Assembly (NCBI RefSeq): GCF_000472445.1
Contig: NZ_AXAJ01000009.1
Span: 206,332-270,331, forward strand
Reading direction: 5' to 3'
DNA length: 64,000 nt
Origin: Burkholderia sp. WSM2230
GTDB lineage: Bacteria; Pseudomonadota; Gammaproteobacteria; Burkholderiales; Burkholderiaceae
The notes below the pieces were generated by a model that had not been told where the DNA came from, ran no database searches, and saw nothing but the letters and a program-made list of their open reading frames with translations. This document shows, in pieces, positions 16,817-25,615 of the stretch. Each line of letters opens with the position of its first letter. Within the stretch, counting starts at the first letter, position 1. The translations under genes were made by a program, and so were the position numbers.

Positions 16817-17821
16817 ATGGACGTCACTGTAGTGTGGGCCGCGATCATCGCACTGGGCCTGTTCATGTATGTCGTGCTGGACGGCTTCGACCTCGGCATA
16901 GGCATCGTCTTTCCGTTTTTCCCGGACGAGAAGGAGCGCGATCTGATGATGAACACCGTCGCCCCCGTCTGGGACGGCAACGAAACCTGGCTCGTGCTCG
17001 GCGGCGCCGCGCTCTTCGCCGTGTTCCCGATGGTGTATTCGACGGTGCTCTCAGCGCTTTATCTGCCGCTGATCTTCATGCTCGTCTTCCTGATCTTTCG
17101 CGGCGTGTCGTTCGAGATTCGCGCGAAGGCGAACCGCACCAGGCACATGTGGGATCTCGCCTTTATCGGCGGCTCGGCGGGCGCCGCGTTTTTCCAGGGC
17201 GTGGCGCTGGGCGCGTTTTTGCAAGGCATTCCGGTGATCGACGGCGCCTACGCCGGCGACGCCTTCGGCTGGCTCACGCCGTTCAGCCTGCTGACGGGCT
17301 TGGGGCTCGTCGTCACCTATGCGCTGCTGGGCTGCTGCTGGCTGATCGCAAAGACCGAAGGCGATCTGCAGCGCCGCCTGCATCGCGTGGTCTGGCCGCT
17401 GACTGTCGTGCTGCTCGGCTTCATTGCGACCGTGAGCCTCTGGACGCCGCTACAGGACCCAAACATCGCTCAACGCTGGTTCGACGACGGCCTCTTCTAC
17501 CGGCTGCTGCCGGTGCCGTTCATGGTCGCAGCGTGCGCGTTTTTCATGCGCCGCGCGGTGCGCGAGCGGCATCACAACACGCCGTTCGCGCTCGCGCTGC
17601 TGCTCGTGCTGCTCGGTTATGCGGGCTTGCTGGTGAGCCTGTGGCCGTATGCGATTCCGTCGAGCGTAACGTTGTGGGAAGCGGCTGCGCCGCGCTCGAG
17701 CCAGACGTTCACGCTGGTAGGCGCGGTGGTGATTCTGCCGATCATCATCGCCTACACGACGATGGGTTACTGGGTATTCCGCGGGAAGGTGCGTCATGGC
17801 GACCAACATCACTATCACTAA
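16817..17821 (+). CDS. cioB: cyanide-insensitive bd-type quinol oxidase subunit II
   Basis: A 334-aa CydB-family subunit, about 8-9 membrane segments, partner of CioA. Marks: the first helix ALGLFMYVVLDGFDLGIGI, APVWDGNETWLVLGGAALFAVFP, FRGVSFEIRAKA, DLAFIGGSAGAAFFQGVALG and the final TMGYWVFRGKV helix. The stop overlaps the start of a 50-aa gene by 26 bases. The His-rich tail (HGDQHHYH) is encoded within that overlap. Confidence 0.93.
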   Translation: MDVTVVWAAIIALGLFMYVVLDGFDLGIGIVFPFFPDEKERDLMMNTVAPVWDGNETWLVLGGAALFAVFPMVYSTVLSALYLPLIFMLVFLIFRGVSFEIRAKANRTRHMWDLAFIGGSAGAAFFQGVALGAFLQGIPVIDGAYAGDAFGWLTPFSLLTGLGLVVTYALLGCCWLIAKTEGDLQRRLHRVVWPLTVVLLGFIATVSLWTPLQDPNIAQRWFDDGLFYRLLPVPFMVAACAFFMRRAVRERHHNTPFALALLLVLLGYAGLLVSLWPYAIPSSVTLWEAAAPRSSQTFTLVGAVVILPIIIAYTTMGYWVFRGKVRHGDQHHYH

Positions 17822-17948
17822 GTCTGCGCGCAAGCTGCCGGGCTGGCTCTGGTTCATCGCGCTGTGGTGCTTCGGCGTGGGCTCGGCGATGTCGCTCGGT
17901 TACGCCTTCAAGCTTCTGATGAATGCGACGCTTTTTGCGGTGAAATAA
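17796..17948 (+). CDS. DUF2474-type small membrane subunit of the CIO oxidase
   Basis: A 50-aa protein (MATNITITKSARKLPGWLW...) with one or two hydrophobic stretches (about 17-45: WFIALWCFGVGSAMSLGYAF). Its position right after cioB, with the start 26 bases inside cioB in another frame, matches the DUF2474 proteins that accompany CioAB, functionally comparable to CydX with CydAB. No separate ribosome site is obvious, so translational coupling to cioB is likely (inference). Confidence 0.8.
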   Translation: MATNITITKSARKLPGWLWFIALWCFGVGSAMSLGYAFKLLMNATLFAVK

Positions 17949-18289
17949 CGGGCCGGCGCACGCCCGTCGCGGGCAATCCGATCCGGCCAGCATAACCTTT
18001 TGCATCCGGTGCGCGCCGCTTAAAAAACGGCGCGCGCGGCTCGTCTACGTAGCAAGCCGGGGCCGATGCGCGAGAGAGACCAGCCAGCAGAGCACAGAGA
18101 AAAAACGTGGCGCCGGCGATGCCACAAGCAGAGAATGAAGGCGCGACGAGCCGCAAGGCCCGCGGCGCCAACCGATCGGCTTACGATCACGGGGTAGCCG
18201 GCAATGATGCGATTCACGACAATAGAAGTAAAACGGGACCTGGCAACGGCGGTAGTCCACAACACGCAAGCTCGACTCGTGGAGACATC
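17949..18289. other. 341-bp intergenic region
   Basis: It holds a hairpin GCGCGCCG (18012-18019) / CGGCGCGC (18029-18036) with an A-rich loop and no T-tract, possibly ending the cio transcript. I recognise nothing else. Confidence 0.4.
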
Positions 18290-19051
18290 ATGAAGTTTCT
18301 TGTGGCGGACGACCATGAACTGATCCGGCAAGGCGTCAAGGGCATGCTGCGCGGGCTCGATCCCGACGCCCAGTTCGACGAAGCCGACAGCTGGGAAACC
18401 CTGGCAGCGGCCGCGCGGCCCGACGCCGATCACGATCTCGCAATCGTCGATCTGCATATGCCGGGCATGAGCGGCGCGTCGTCGCTGGAAATGCTCCTGA
18501 AGGCGAATCCCGCGCTGCCGGTGGTCGTGCTCTCCGCGGAGGAGTCGCCCGACGAGATGCGCGCCGTGCTGGCCGCGGGCGCGCTCGGTTTCGTGCCGAA
18601 GCGGCAGCCCGCAAGCGTGATGCTGAAAGCAATCGAGCTCGTGCTGTCGGGCGGCGCCTATGTCCCAATGGAAGCACTGAGCCTGCTCGGCTCGCGCGAG
18701 GTTCAATCCGCCGATGCAAGCGCGCAGCGCGCGGCCGTTCCAGCGCCCCAGCAGGCAGCGGCGACCTCGGCCGGACAGAGCACGGCCACCCTCGCAGAAC
18801 CTGTCGCGCACGGTCAGGCGTTGCAGCCGCATCAGCAGCATCTGCTGGAGAACCTGTCGCCGCGTCAGCAGGACATCATGAGGCTCGTGCATCGCGGCTG
18901 GACCAACAAGATGATCGCGCGCGAGCTGGGCGTCGCCGAGGGCACGGTCAAGGTGCATCTGTCGGTGATCTTTCGGGCGCTCGGCGTGCACAACCGGTCG
19001 ACGGCCATCGCGGTGGTCAATGGTTGGCTCGAAGCGGGGAAAACACTGTAA
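18290..19051 (+). CDS. LuxR/NarL-type response regulator
   Basis: A 253-aa two-component output protein. Receiver domain 1-125 has acidic pocket Asp7-Asp8 (VADDHE), phospho-acceptor Asp54 in AIVDLHMPGMSG, Ser in VVVLSAEES and Lys in GFVPKRQP. A linker rich in Ala/Gln (about 140-185) follows, then a LuxR helix-turn-helix (about 188-250: LSPRQQDIMRLVHRGWTNKMIARELGVAEGTVKVH...). Start ATG 18290 has GGAG at 18281-18284. It ends 4 bases from the end of a hybrid histidine kinase on the other strand, the likely partner. Target genes are unknown. Confidence 0.9.
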   Translation: MKFLVADDHELIRQGVKGMLRGLDPDAQFDEADSWETLAAAARPDADHDLAIVDLHMPGMSGASSLEMLLKANPALPVVVLSAEESPDEMRAVLAAGALGFVPKRQPASVMLKAIELVLSGGAYVPMEALSLLGSREVQSADASAQRAAVPAPQQAAATSAGQSTATLAEPVAHGQALQPHQQHLLENLSPRQQDIMRLVHRGWTNKMIARELGVAEGTVKVHLSVIFRALGVHNRSTAIAVVNGWLEAGKTL

Positions 19052-19055
19052 CGGT

Positions 19056-20846
19056 TCACACCGTCGAAGCCGCCCGCCCCTTGTCCAGTTCCGCCTGCTG
19101 CCAGAGCATGTCGAGCGTGCGCCGCAAGCGCGCCGCCGTGACTGGCTTGTGCAACACGGGAATGCCTTGCAACGCAAGAGCCGTCAGTTCCGCCGACGCC
19201 ATATCGCCCGTAATCAGCAGCGTCACGACGTTCTCGTGCCCGGCACGCGCCAGCGCATTGCGCACGGCCGTAAGCGCCTGTGCGCCGGTCCGGTGATTCG
19301 CCAACTGGTAATCGCAAAGCACCGCGTCGGGCACAAAACCGTCTTCGAGCGCGGCCAACGCGGCGGCTTCGTCGCGCGCGCCGTGCACGATGCAACCCCA
19401 GCGGCCGAGCAGGCTCGACAGACCTTCGAGAATCGACGGTTCGTCGTCGATGCACAGCACGCGCCGCCCTTGCGCGGCCGAACCGCCCGCGACCGCCTCG
19501 TTCAGATTCGCGACGACGCCGCTCGCATCGCCCGCCTGCACCGGAAATCGGAACACCGAGCCGCGTCCCGGTGCCGAGCGCAACTGCAACTCGCCGCCGA
19601 GCATGCCGACGAGGCGCTTCACCGTCGGCAGGCCGAGACCGTGCCCCTGGCGCGCATCGCGCTGCGGGTTCGCGACCTGATAGAACTCTTCGAAAATGCG
19701 CTCGTGCTCTTCCGGCGCAATGCCGATGCCGGAATCGCGCACTTCGATATAGCCGCCCATGGCTCGGCCCGCGCGCCGGAAGCCGAGCCAGATGGCACCT
19801 TCCTCGGTATAGCGCACGGCGTTCGAGAGCAGATTGCTCAGCACGCGCTCAAGCAGCACGGGATCGTCGTGAACCACCATGGAGGTCGGCGCGATGCGCA
19901 GCGCGAGCCCCTTCGCCGCCGCCTGCGGACGATACTGACTGCCCACGCGCTCGAACAGCTCGGAGAGCCGGAAATGCAAACGGATTACCTGCGTGACGCC
20001 GCTTTCGAGCCGCGCAAGATCGAGCACCTGGTCGAACAGCTGGTTCAGCGCCTCGACGTTGTAGACGATGTGCTCGGCGGTTTTCTCATGCTGCGCGGGC
20101 GTCGCGGCGGGATCGTTGAGCGACGCCGCGAGCAGTCCGATCGCATGCAACGGCTGGCGTAAATCGTGGCTCGCCGCCGCGAAAAAGCGAGTTTTCGCGA
20201 GACTCGCTTCTTCCGCGACTTGCTTTTGCACCGCGAGTGATTCCGCGAGGTACTGCTGATCGACTCGCGCCTGCACCACCTGCTGGAACAGTTTGCGGTA
20301 GCTGAGCGCATAGACGTTTATCGCGCAGAAGAAGAACGCGAGCACGATGGCAAGAATCGTGCGGTCGAACGTATGCATGCCGAAATGCAGCACGATCGAC
20401 GGAAACAGCAGAAACGGAATCGCGGTGGCGAAGTTCAGCAGGTCGAAGCCGTTGGACATGAACACGCCCGCTGCGAGCGTGACGAGCATCACCGTATGCA
20501 GCAGCGGCAAGTCGCTTTGCGGACTCTGGAACGCGAACCAGATCGCAAGGCCGGGCGCGCTGTAGAGCAGCACGCCGCGCACTGCATGCAGGTTGATCCA
20601 GCCGCGCGGCGACAGCAGATGCGGATAGCGCCGGTTGCAGATCCATAGCGCGAGCCCCGCGCAATTGGCCGCCGCATAGAAGCCGAAGCAGGCAATGAAG
20701 AGCGGCGGCGACGGTATCGCCGGCCAGTAGAGAGCCACCAGCACCGCAATCGAAAACCAGTGCGAGAAGAAAGCGATCGGGTCCTGTGCGTACAGCACGC
20801 GCACCAGGTCTTCGTCGATTGCATGCTGGATCGGGACAGCCCGCAT
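19056..20846 (-). CDS. hybrid sensor histidine kinase/receiver protein
   Basis: A 596-aa membrane sensor. The N-terminal third is hydrophobic with about 6 helices (residues about 25-190) and no large periplasmic loop, then a coiled coil (about 190-220). The dimerisation/phosphoacceptor box is AASHDLRQPLHAIGLL with His227. The catalytic domain has NLLSNAVRYT (N box), DSGIGIAPEE (G1) and GHGLGLPTVKRLV (G2). The C-terminal receiver (about 460-590) has Asp512 in LCDYQLAN and Lys in PVLHKPVT. ATG 20846 was chosen (GGAG 8 bases upstream). The signal is unknown; the fold suggests sensing within or near the membrane. It is convergent with the regulator at 18290-19051. Confidence 0.9.
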   Translation of the reverse strand: MRAVPIQHAIDEDLVRVLYAQDPIAFFSHWFSIAVLVALYWPAIPSPPLFIACFGFYAAANCAGLALWICNRRYPHLLSPRGWINLHAVRGVLLYSAPGLAIWFAFQSPQSDLPLLHTVMLVTLAAGVFMSNGFDLLNFATAIPFLLFPSIVLHFGMHTFDRTILAIVLAFFFCAINVYALSYRKLFQQVVQARVDQQYLAESLAVQKQVAEEASLAKTRFFAAASHDLRQPLHAIGLLAASLNDPAATPAQHEKTAEHIVYNVEALNQLFDQVLDLARLESGVTQVIRLHFRLSELFERVGSQYRPQAAAKGLALRIAPTSMVVHDDPVLLERVLSNLLSNAVRYTEEGAIWLGFRRAGRAMGGYIEVRDSGIGIAPEEHERIFEEFYQVANPQRDARQGHGLGLPTVKRLVGMLGGELQLRSAPGRGSVFRFPVQAGDASGVVANLNEAVAGGSAAQGRRVLCIDDEPSILEGLSSLLGRWGCIVHGARDEAAALAALEDGFVPDAVLCDYQLANHRTGAQALTAVRNALARAGHENVVTLLITGDMASAELTALALQGIPVLHKPVTAARLRRTLDMLWQQAELDKGRAASTV

Positions 20847-21213
20847 CGCGCGGTCTCCTTGTCGGGCAGGGCGAATTCGGTGATGGGCGCCAAAGCCTGG
20901 CGCTCGCGCGAAGCGGGGCCCGGCATAGTGCGCAAGAGCTTGCACAGCTTTACTGCAACGCAGCGGCGGCAATGCAGCGGCACGCTGCGAGCGCTTTCTC
21001 ATCAGACGAATGACGGGCGTCCTGCCGAATGGTTTACCCGGCAGTTTACCCATCAGCTAACACTTAATCCATATAGGCGAGGCCGTTGCGCACGACCATA
21101 CTGCCCTCACAAACACAGCGCGGCCGCAACGTTTTCGTCATTCACTTTTCGCCGGCACTCAGGGCTCGCCGCGCTTTTCGCCTTACCGTCGCCTTACCCT
21201 AATGGAGGCCTTC

Positions 21214-22005
21214 ATGGGCGCAGTTCCGAGCCACGAGTTCGTCCGCAATCTCGACGACGCGATCCTGCCTGATCTGTGGCGCCGCCGCACGCAGTTGTCC
21301 GCCGACGAAATGGTGTCGATGGTCGAACTCGTCAAGCGGGCACTGCGCACCTACCATCCGCTGGAATTGCAGGCGCTCGGCGAAGATAAGGAAGAACTGG
21401 TCGCCCAGTTCATTTATTCCAAGGTGCTGCGTCTTGCGCCCGGACACACCGGAACGCATGCGTGCGCCGACAGCGCGCCATCCAACGGCTATGCACTGTG
21501 CGCGTACTTTCGCCGCTATCTGATCGACTGCCTGCGTAGCGCAGGCCATCAACGCAACGTGTCGATGGAAATCGACGGCATGGCGCAGGAAATCGATCTG
21601 CACGCCCAGGCATTGGAAGACCCGGTGCAAAGCGTGCTGCTGCAATACGGGCTCGACGAACAACGGGTGCGGCTCTCGGCGCGCGCTTTTATCGAAAGTC
21701 TCGACGAGCCCGAACGGATCGTGCTGGCCGGCAGTCTCGGCTGGTGTTCCGAAGGCAAAGGCGGACTGTCGGCGGTTGCGGCTCAGCATCGGGTGCCCTC
21801 TTATCACTATCGCGCCGTCAAACTCGGCGTCACCATGAAAAAGACGGCCACTGCCGACGATTTTTCCAATACGAAGATCGGCCGCTGGCTCACAGACGTT
21901 CTCGGCATCGAGATCGACATCGACAATCGCAGTGCGATTCTGCTCGCGCTGAATCTGCTCGCTGCCGAGTCGAACGATAGCGAAATGAATGAAGCGGCCG
22001 CGTAA
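21214..22005 (+). CDS. divergent sigma-factor-like protein (unrecognised family)
   Basis: A 263-aa soluble protein. Two stretches look like sigma-70 pieces: residues about 90-115 (LCAYFRRYLIDCLRSAGHQR) resemble region 2.3-2.4, and about 160-210 (SLDEPERIVLAGSLGW, then LSAVAAQHRVPSYHYRAVKLG) resemble region 4 with its helix-turn-helix. The spacing between them is longer than in ECF factors, and the C-terminal 50 residues are unfamiliar. ATG 21214 has a perfect GGAGG (21204-21208). A terminator follows at 22064-22091, so it is transcribed alone, ahead of the GMC fusion gene. The sigma-like role is a weak inference from pattern only. Confidence 0.7.
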   Translation: MGAVPSHEFVRNLDDAILPDLWRRRTQLSADEMVSMVELVKRALRTYHPLELQALGEDKEELVAQFIYSKVLRLAPGHTGTHACADSAPSNGYALCAYFRRYLIDCLRSAGHQRNVSMEIDGMAQEIDLHAQALEDPVQSVLLQYGLDEQRVRLSARAFIESLDEPERIVLAGSLGWCSEGKGGLSAVAAQHRVPSYHYRAVKLGVTMKKTATADDFSNTKIGRWLTDVLGIEIDIDNRSAILLALNLLAAESNDSEMNEAAA

Positions 22006-22063
22006 CACTGCATAAAAAGGCCTCGGGACAGGCATAAACGCGACAACACGATAAACGCCGCGC

Positions 22064-22091
22064 GGCGCATTGCAACGATGCGCCTTTTTTT
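22064..22091 (+). terminator. terminator after the sigma-like gene
   Basis: GGCGCAT (22064-22070) and ATGCGCC (22078-22084) with a 7-base loop, followed by seven T residues. Confidence 0.88.
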
Positions 22092-22193
22092 GTGCTCGCG
22101 CACCGCCTACGATAAAAAAGCCGCGGCAGCGCGCCGTCTTCCTTCCGACGCCCGGTCCCTTCCCTGCATCGATTCCTGACGAGGTGGTCGCGT

Positions 22194-25100
22194 ATGAACC
22201 GCTTATCGAGCGCCGTGACGGCGATGAAATCGCACTATGAAGTGGTGGTAGTCGGTTCCGGTTATGGCGGCGCCATTGCGGCGAGCCGCATGGCACGCGC
22301 GGGCCGCAGCGTGTGCGTGCTGGAACGCGGGCGCGAATTCATGGCCGGCGAATATCCGCGCACGCCGTTTCAGGGCGCCGCCCAGATCCAGTACAACACG
22401 CCCGCCGCGCAGATCGGCTCGCCGCTCGCGCTGCTCGAAGTGCACGTGAACGACGACGTGAACGCAGTGGTCGGCTGCGGCCTCGGCGGCACTTCGCTGA
22501 TCAACGCGAACGTCGCGTTGAAGATCGATCCGCGCCTATGGGACGACACGCGCTGGCCCGCTGCGTTGCGCGGCGATCAGGCAGGCCGCGACAAGGGCTA
22601 TCAGCGCGCGTGGGACATGTTGCAACCATCGCCGGTTCCGAGCCGTTTCCGCGAACTGCCGAAGCTGCTCGCGCTTGCGAAATCCGCCGAGGCACTCGGC
22701 ATGGGCGATCGCTTCAGCACGCCGCCCGTAACCGTCACTTTTGAAGATCGCATGAACGCGGCCGGCGTCGCGCAGAAGGCCTGCACAGGATGCGGCGACT
22801 GCAATTCGGGCTGCAACTACGACGCGAAAAATTCGACGCACATGAACTATCTGCCCGATGCAGTCTCGCACGGGGCGCAGATTTTTACGGGCGCCGCGGT
22901 TCATTCGGTAACGCGCAACCCGGATACGCAAAAGTGGCAAGTGGGCTATCAACTCGTGCGCCTTGGGCGCGAGAGCTACGACGCGCCTGAGCTTTTCGTG
23001 AACGCGGATGTCGTCATCGTGTCGGCGGGAACGATCGGCTCGACCGCGTTGCTATTGCGCTCGCGCAACGAAGGCTTGAGCGTATCGGGCATGCTCGGCC
23101 AGCGCTTCACCGGCAACGGCGACGTGCTGGCCTTCGCGTATAACACCGACGACATCGTCAACGGCGTCGGCTGGGGCGCGCATCTGGAAGGCGAGATCCC
23201 GCCTGTGGGACCGACCATCACAGGGCTGATCGATCATCGCAATACGGCGGACGTCAAAGACGGTTTCGTGATCGAGGAAGGCTCGCTCGCCGGGCCGGTG
23301 GGCGCCGCGCTCGTCGGCATGCTGGGCGCTGCCGCGCCGCTTTCGGGCGTCGACGTCTCGGGACCGCGCTCGGTCGAGCAGCAACTCGCGTACGATGCGC
23401 GCGTTGTCGAAGGTGTCCTGCATGGTCCATACCGCGGCGCGCTCAACCACACGCAAAGCTACCTCGTGATGGCGCACGACGACGAAAGCGGCCAGATCAG
23501 CGTGAACGACAAGGGCCGGCCGCGCATCGCATGGGACAAGGCCGGCAAGCAGCCGATTTACGACACCGTCGAAGAGACGCTGAAGAAAGCGACGGTGCCG
23601 CTAGGCGGCAAATACCTGCGCGACCCGATTTCGAACGACATCTTCGGCAACCGTACCGTAACCGTGCATCCGCTCGGCGGCTGCCCGATGGGCGAGGACG
23701 CCGCGCACGGCGTGGTTGATGATACGGGCCGCGTGTTCAGCGGCATGTCCGGCACGGGCGTGCACGACGGCCTCTACGTGATGGACGGCGCGGTCATGCC
23801 GATGTCGCTCGGCGTCAATCCGCTGTGGACCATCTCCGCGCTCGCCGAGCGCAACTGCGCGCTGCTCGCTGCGTCGCGAGGCTGGACCATCGACTACGAT
23901 TCGAAAGGCAGCGCCGCGACACCGCCCGCGCAAAAAATCGGCTTGCGCTTCACCGAAACGATGGTCGGTCATTACACGCCGGCCGGCGCGAGCAAGGACA
24001 TGGCCAGCCCGATGGCATTCACGCTGACCGTCGAGTCCGACGATCTTGACGTCATGCTTCGGGATCCGAACCATCTGGCGCGAACCGCCGGGACGCTGAC
24101 CTGCCTCGCATTGTCAGAGCAGCCGATGACCATCTCCAACGGCACCTTCAATCTGTTCGTGGTCGACCCGCAGGATGTCGACGAGCGCAACATGAACTAC
24201 CGAATGACGCTCAACGCCGTGGAAGGCAAGACCTACTATCTGATCGGACAAAAGATCATCACGCGCACGTCGCCGCTCGAGTTGTGGGAGCAAACCAATA
24301 CGCTTTATGCGCAGGTTTTCGAAGCACCCAAAGCTGACGCGCCGCCCATCGGCAATGCGACGCTGATCATCACGCCGGAGAATTTCCTCAAGCAGCAGCG
24401 CACGCTAGAAGTCACTAACGCGCCGGATCTGAAGACCCGCCTCGAATGGACGCTCAAGTTCGGCAAGTTCTTCGCGGGCGTGCTGTTTAGCGAATACGGC
24501 GGCGTGGCCGCGCCTTTGCAGTATTACGACCCCGAAGCGGCACCGCGTTTGAAGCGCGCGTTGCGCGCGCCGGCGCCGCAGGTGTTCTTCTTCGAGACGC
24601 CGGACCGCACGCGTCTGCGGCTCACGCGCTATGTCGATCCGGCGCGCAAGAACGCGCGTCCCGTGTTGCTGATTCACGGCTCCGGCGTATCGAGCCGCAT
24701 CTATTCCACGGATCTGATAGGCACTAACCTCGTGGAGTATCTGTGCGCAGCGGGCGACGACGTATGGCTCGTCGATCTGCGCGTGAGCATCGAAATGCCG
24801 AGCGTGTTCGTGCCGACCAACGTCGATAAAGTCGCGCTCGAGGACATTCCCGCAGCAGTGGCGAAGATTCGCGAGGTGACCGGCGCGGCCTCTATCCAGG
24901 CGCTCGGCCACTGCATGGGTGGGCTCGCGTTGAGCATGTCGCTGATGGCGGGACTAGAAGGCGTGCGCTCGGCGGTAATTTCGCAGGTTGCAGCGCATCC
25001 GGTCCCGGGCACGCTCGGCCGGATCAAGGCGGGGCTGCACATTCCGGACATCATGCAGCACCTCGGCGTGACCGATCTCACCGCCTACACGAAAGACGAA

Positions 25101-25604
25101 CGGTGGCCGCACAATCTTTTCGATGAAGCACTGCGGCTCTACCCCATCGATCACGACGAGGGCTGCGGCAATCCGATCTGCCATCGCGCGACTTTCATGT
25201 ACGGGCTGCTCTACGAACACGCGCAGGTGAACGGGACGCTTCATTCCAATCTGCAGGAACTGCTCGGCGTGCATGATGTCGGCGTGTTCAGGCATCTGGC
25301 GGCAATGGTGCGCGCGGGCAAGGTCGTCGACGCTGAGGGGAACGATGTCTATCTGCGCGGCGCACGCGGCATGAAAGGCCTGAAGGGCATGCGCATTCCG
25401 ATTGGTTTCATTCACGGCGACCGCAACGAAACCTATGTGCCGAAAAGCACCGCGCTGACCTATGAAATGCTCGCCGATGCATTCCCCGAGCAGCCTTATG
25501 AGCGCCATCTGATTCCGGGCTATGGACATATCGACTGCATCTTCGGCAAGAATGCTGCGGTCGATGTTTATCCGGCTATCGCGAGCTACCTGAACGCGCA
25601 CTGA
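22194..25604 (+). CDS. GMC (cholesterol-oxidase-like) oxidoreductase fused to alpha/beta hydrolase
   Basis: An 1136-aa two-enzyme fusion. The N-terminal half is a GMC flavoprotein: FAD loop GSGYGG (21-26), GGTSLINANVAL (98-109), and the C-terminal GMC block VHPLGGCPMGEDAAHGVVDD and GVNPLWTISALAER. A CxxCxxCxxxC cluster (197-207, CTGCGDCNSGC) suggests an Fe-S site, as seen in some cholesterol-oxidase-like GMC proteins. A linker domain follows (about 590-790). From about 805 an alpha/beta hydrolase begins (PVLLIHGSG), with nucleophile Cys907 in GHCMGG, Asp1076 in IHGDRNE and His1112 in GYGHID. Cys in place of Ser recalls PHA synthases. The substrate is unknown; a sterol- or fatty-alcohol-like lipid is plausible. 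Ribosome site GAGG 9 bases upstream. Confidence 0.85.
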   Translation: MNRLSSAVTAMKSHYEVVVVGSGYGGAIAASRMARAGRSVCVLERGREFMAGEYPRTPFQGAAQIQYNTPAAQIGSPLALLEVHVNDDVNAVVGCGLGGTSLINANVALKIDPRLWDDTRWPAALRGDQAGRDKGYQRAWDMLQPSPVPSRFRELPKLLALAKSAEALGMGDRFSTPPVTVTFEDRMNAAGVAQKACTGCGDCNSGCNYDAKNSTHMNYLPDAVSHGAQIFTGAAVHSVTRNPDTQKWQVGYQLVRLGRESYDAPELFVNADVVIVSAGTIGSTALLLRSRNEGLSVSGMLGQRFTGNGDVLAFAYNTDDIVNGVGWGAHLEGEIPPVGPTITGLIDHRNTADVKDGFVIEEGSLAGPVGAALVGMLGAAAPLSGVDVSGPRSVEQQLAYDARVVEGVLHGPYRGALNHTQSYLVMAHDDESGQISVNDKGRPRIAWDKAGKQPIYDTVEETLKKATVPLGGKYLRDPISNDIFGNRTVTVHPLGGCPMGEDAAHGVVDDTGRVFSGMSGTGVHDGLYVMDGAVMPMSLGVNPLWTISALAERNCALLAASRGWTIDYDSKGSAATPPAQKIGLRFTETMVGHYTPAGASKDMASPMAFTLTVESDDLDVMLRDPNHLARTAGTLTCLALSEQPMTISNGTFNLFVVDPQDVDERNMNYRMTLNAVEGKTYYLIGQKIITRTSPLELWEQTNTLYAQVFEAPKADAPPIGNATLIITPENFLKQQRTLEVTNAPDLKTRLEWTLKFGKFFAGVLFSEYGGVAAPLQYYDPEAAPRLKRALRAPAPQVFFFETPDRTRLRLTRYVDPARKNARPVLLIHGSGVSSRIYSTDLIGTNLVEYLCAAGDDVWLVDLRVSIEMPSVFVPTNVDKVALEDIPAAVAKIREVTGAASIQALGHCMGGLALSMSLMAGLEGVRSAVISQVAAHPVPGTLGRIKAGLHIPDIMQHLGVTDLTAYTKDERWPHNLFDEALRLYPIDHDEGCGNPICHRATFMYGLLYEHAQVNGTLHSNLQELLGVHDVGVFRHLAAMVRAGKVVDAEGNDVYLRGARGMKGLKGMRIPIGFIHGDRNETYVPKSTALTYEMLADAFPEQPYERHLIPGYGHIDCIFGKNAAVDVYPAIASYLNAH

Positions 25605-25615
25605 AAATCCGCAGT

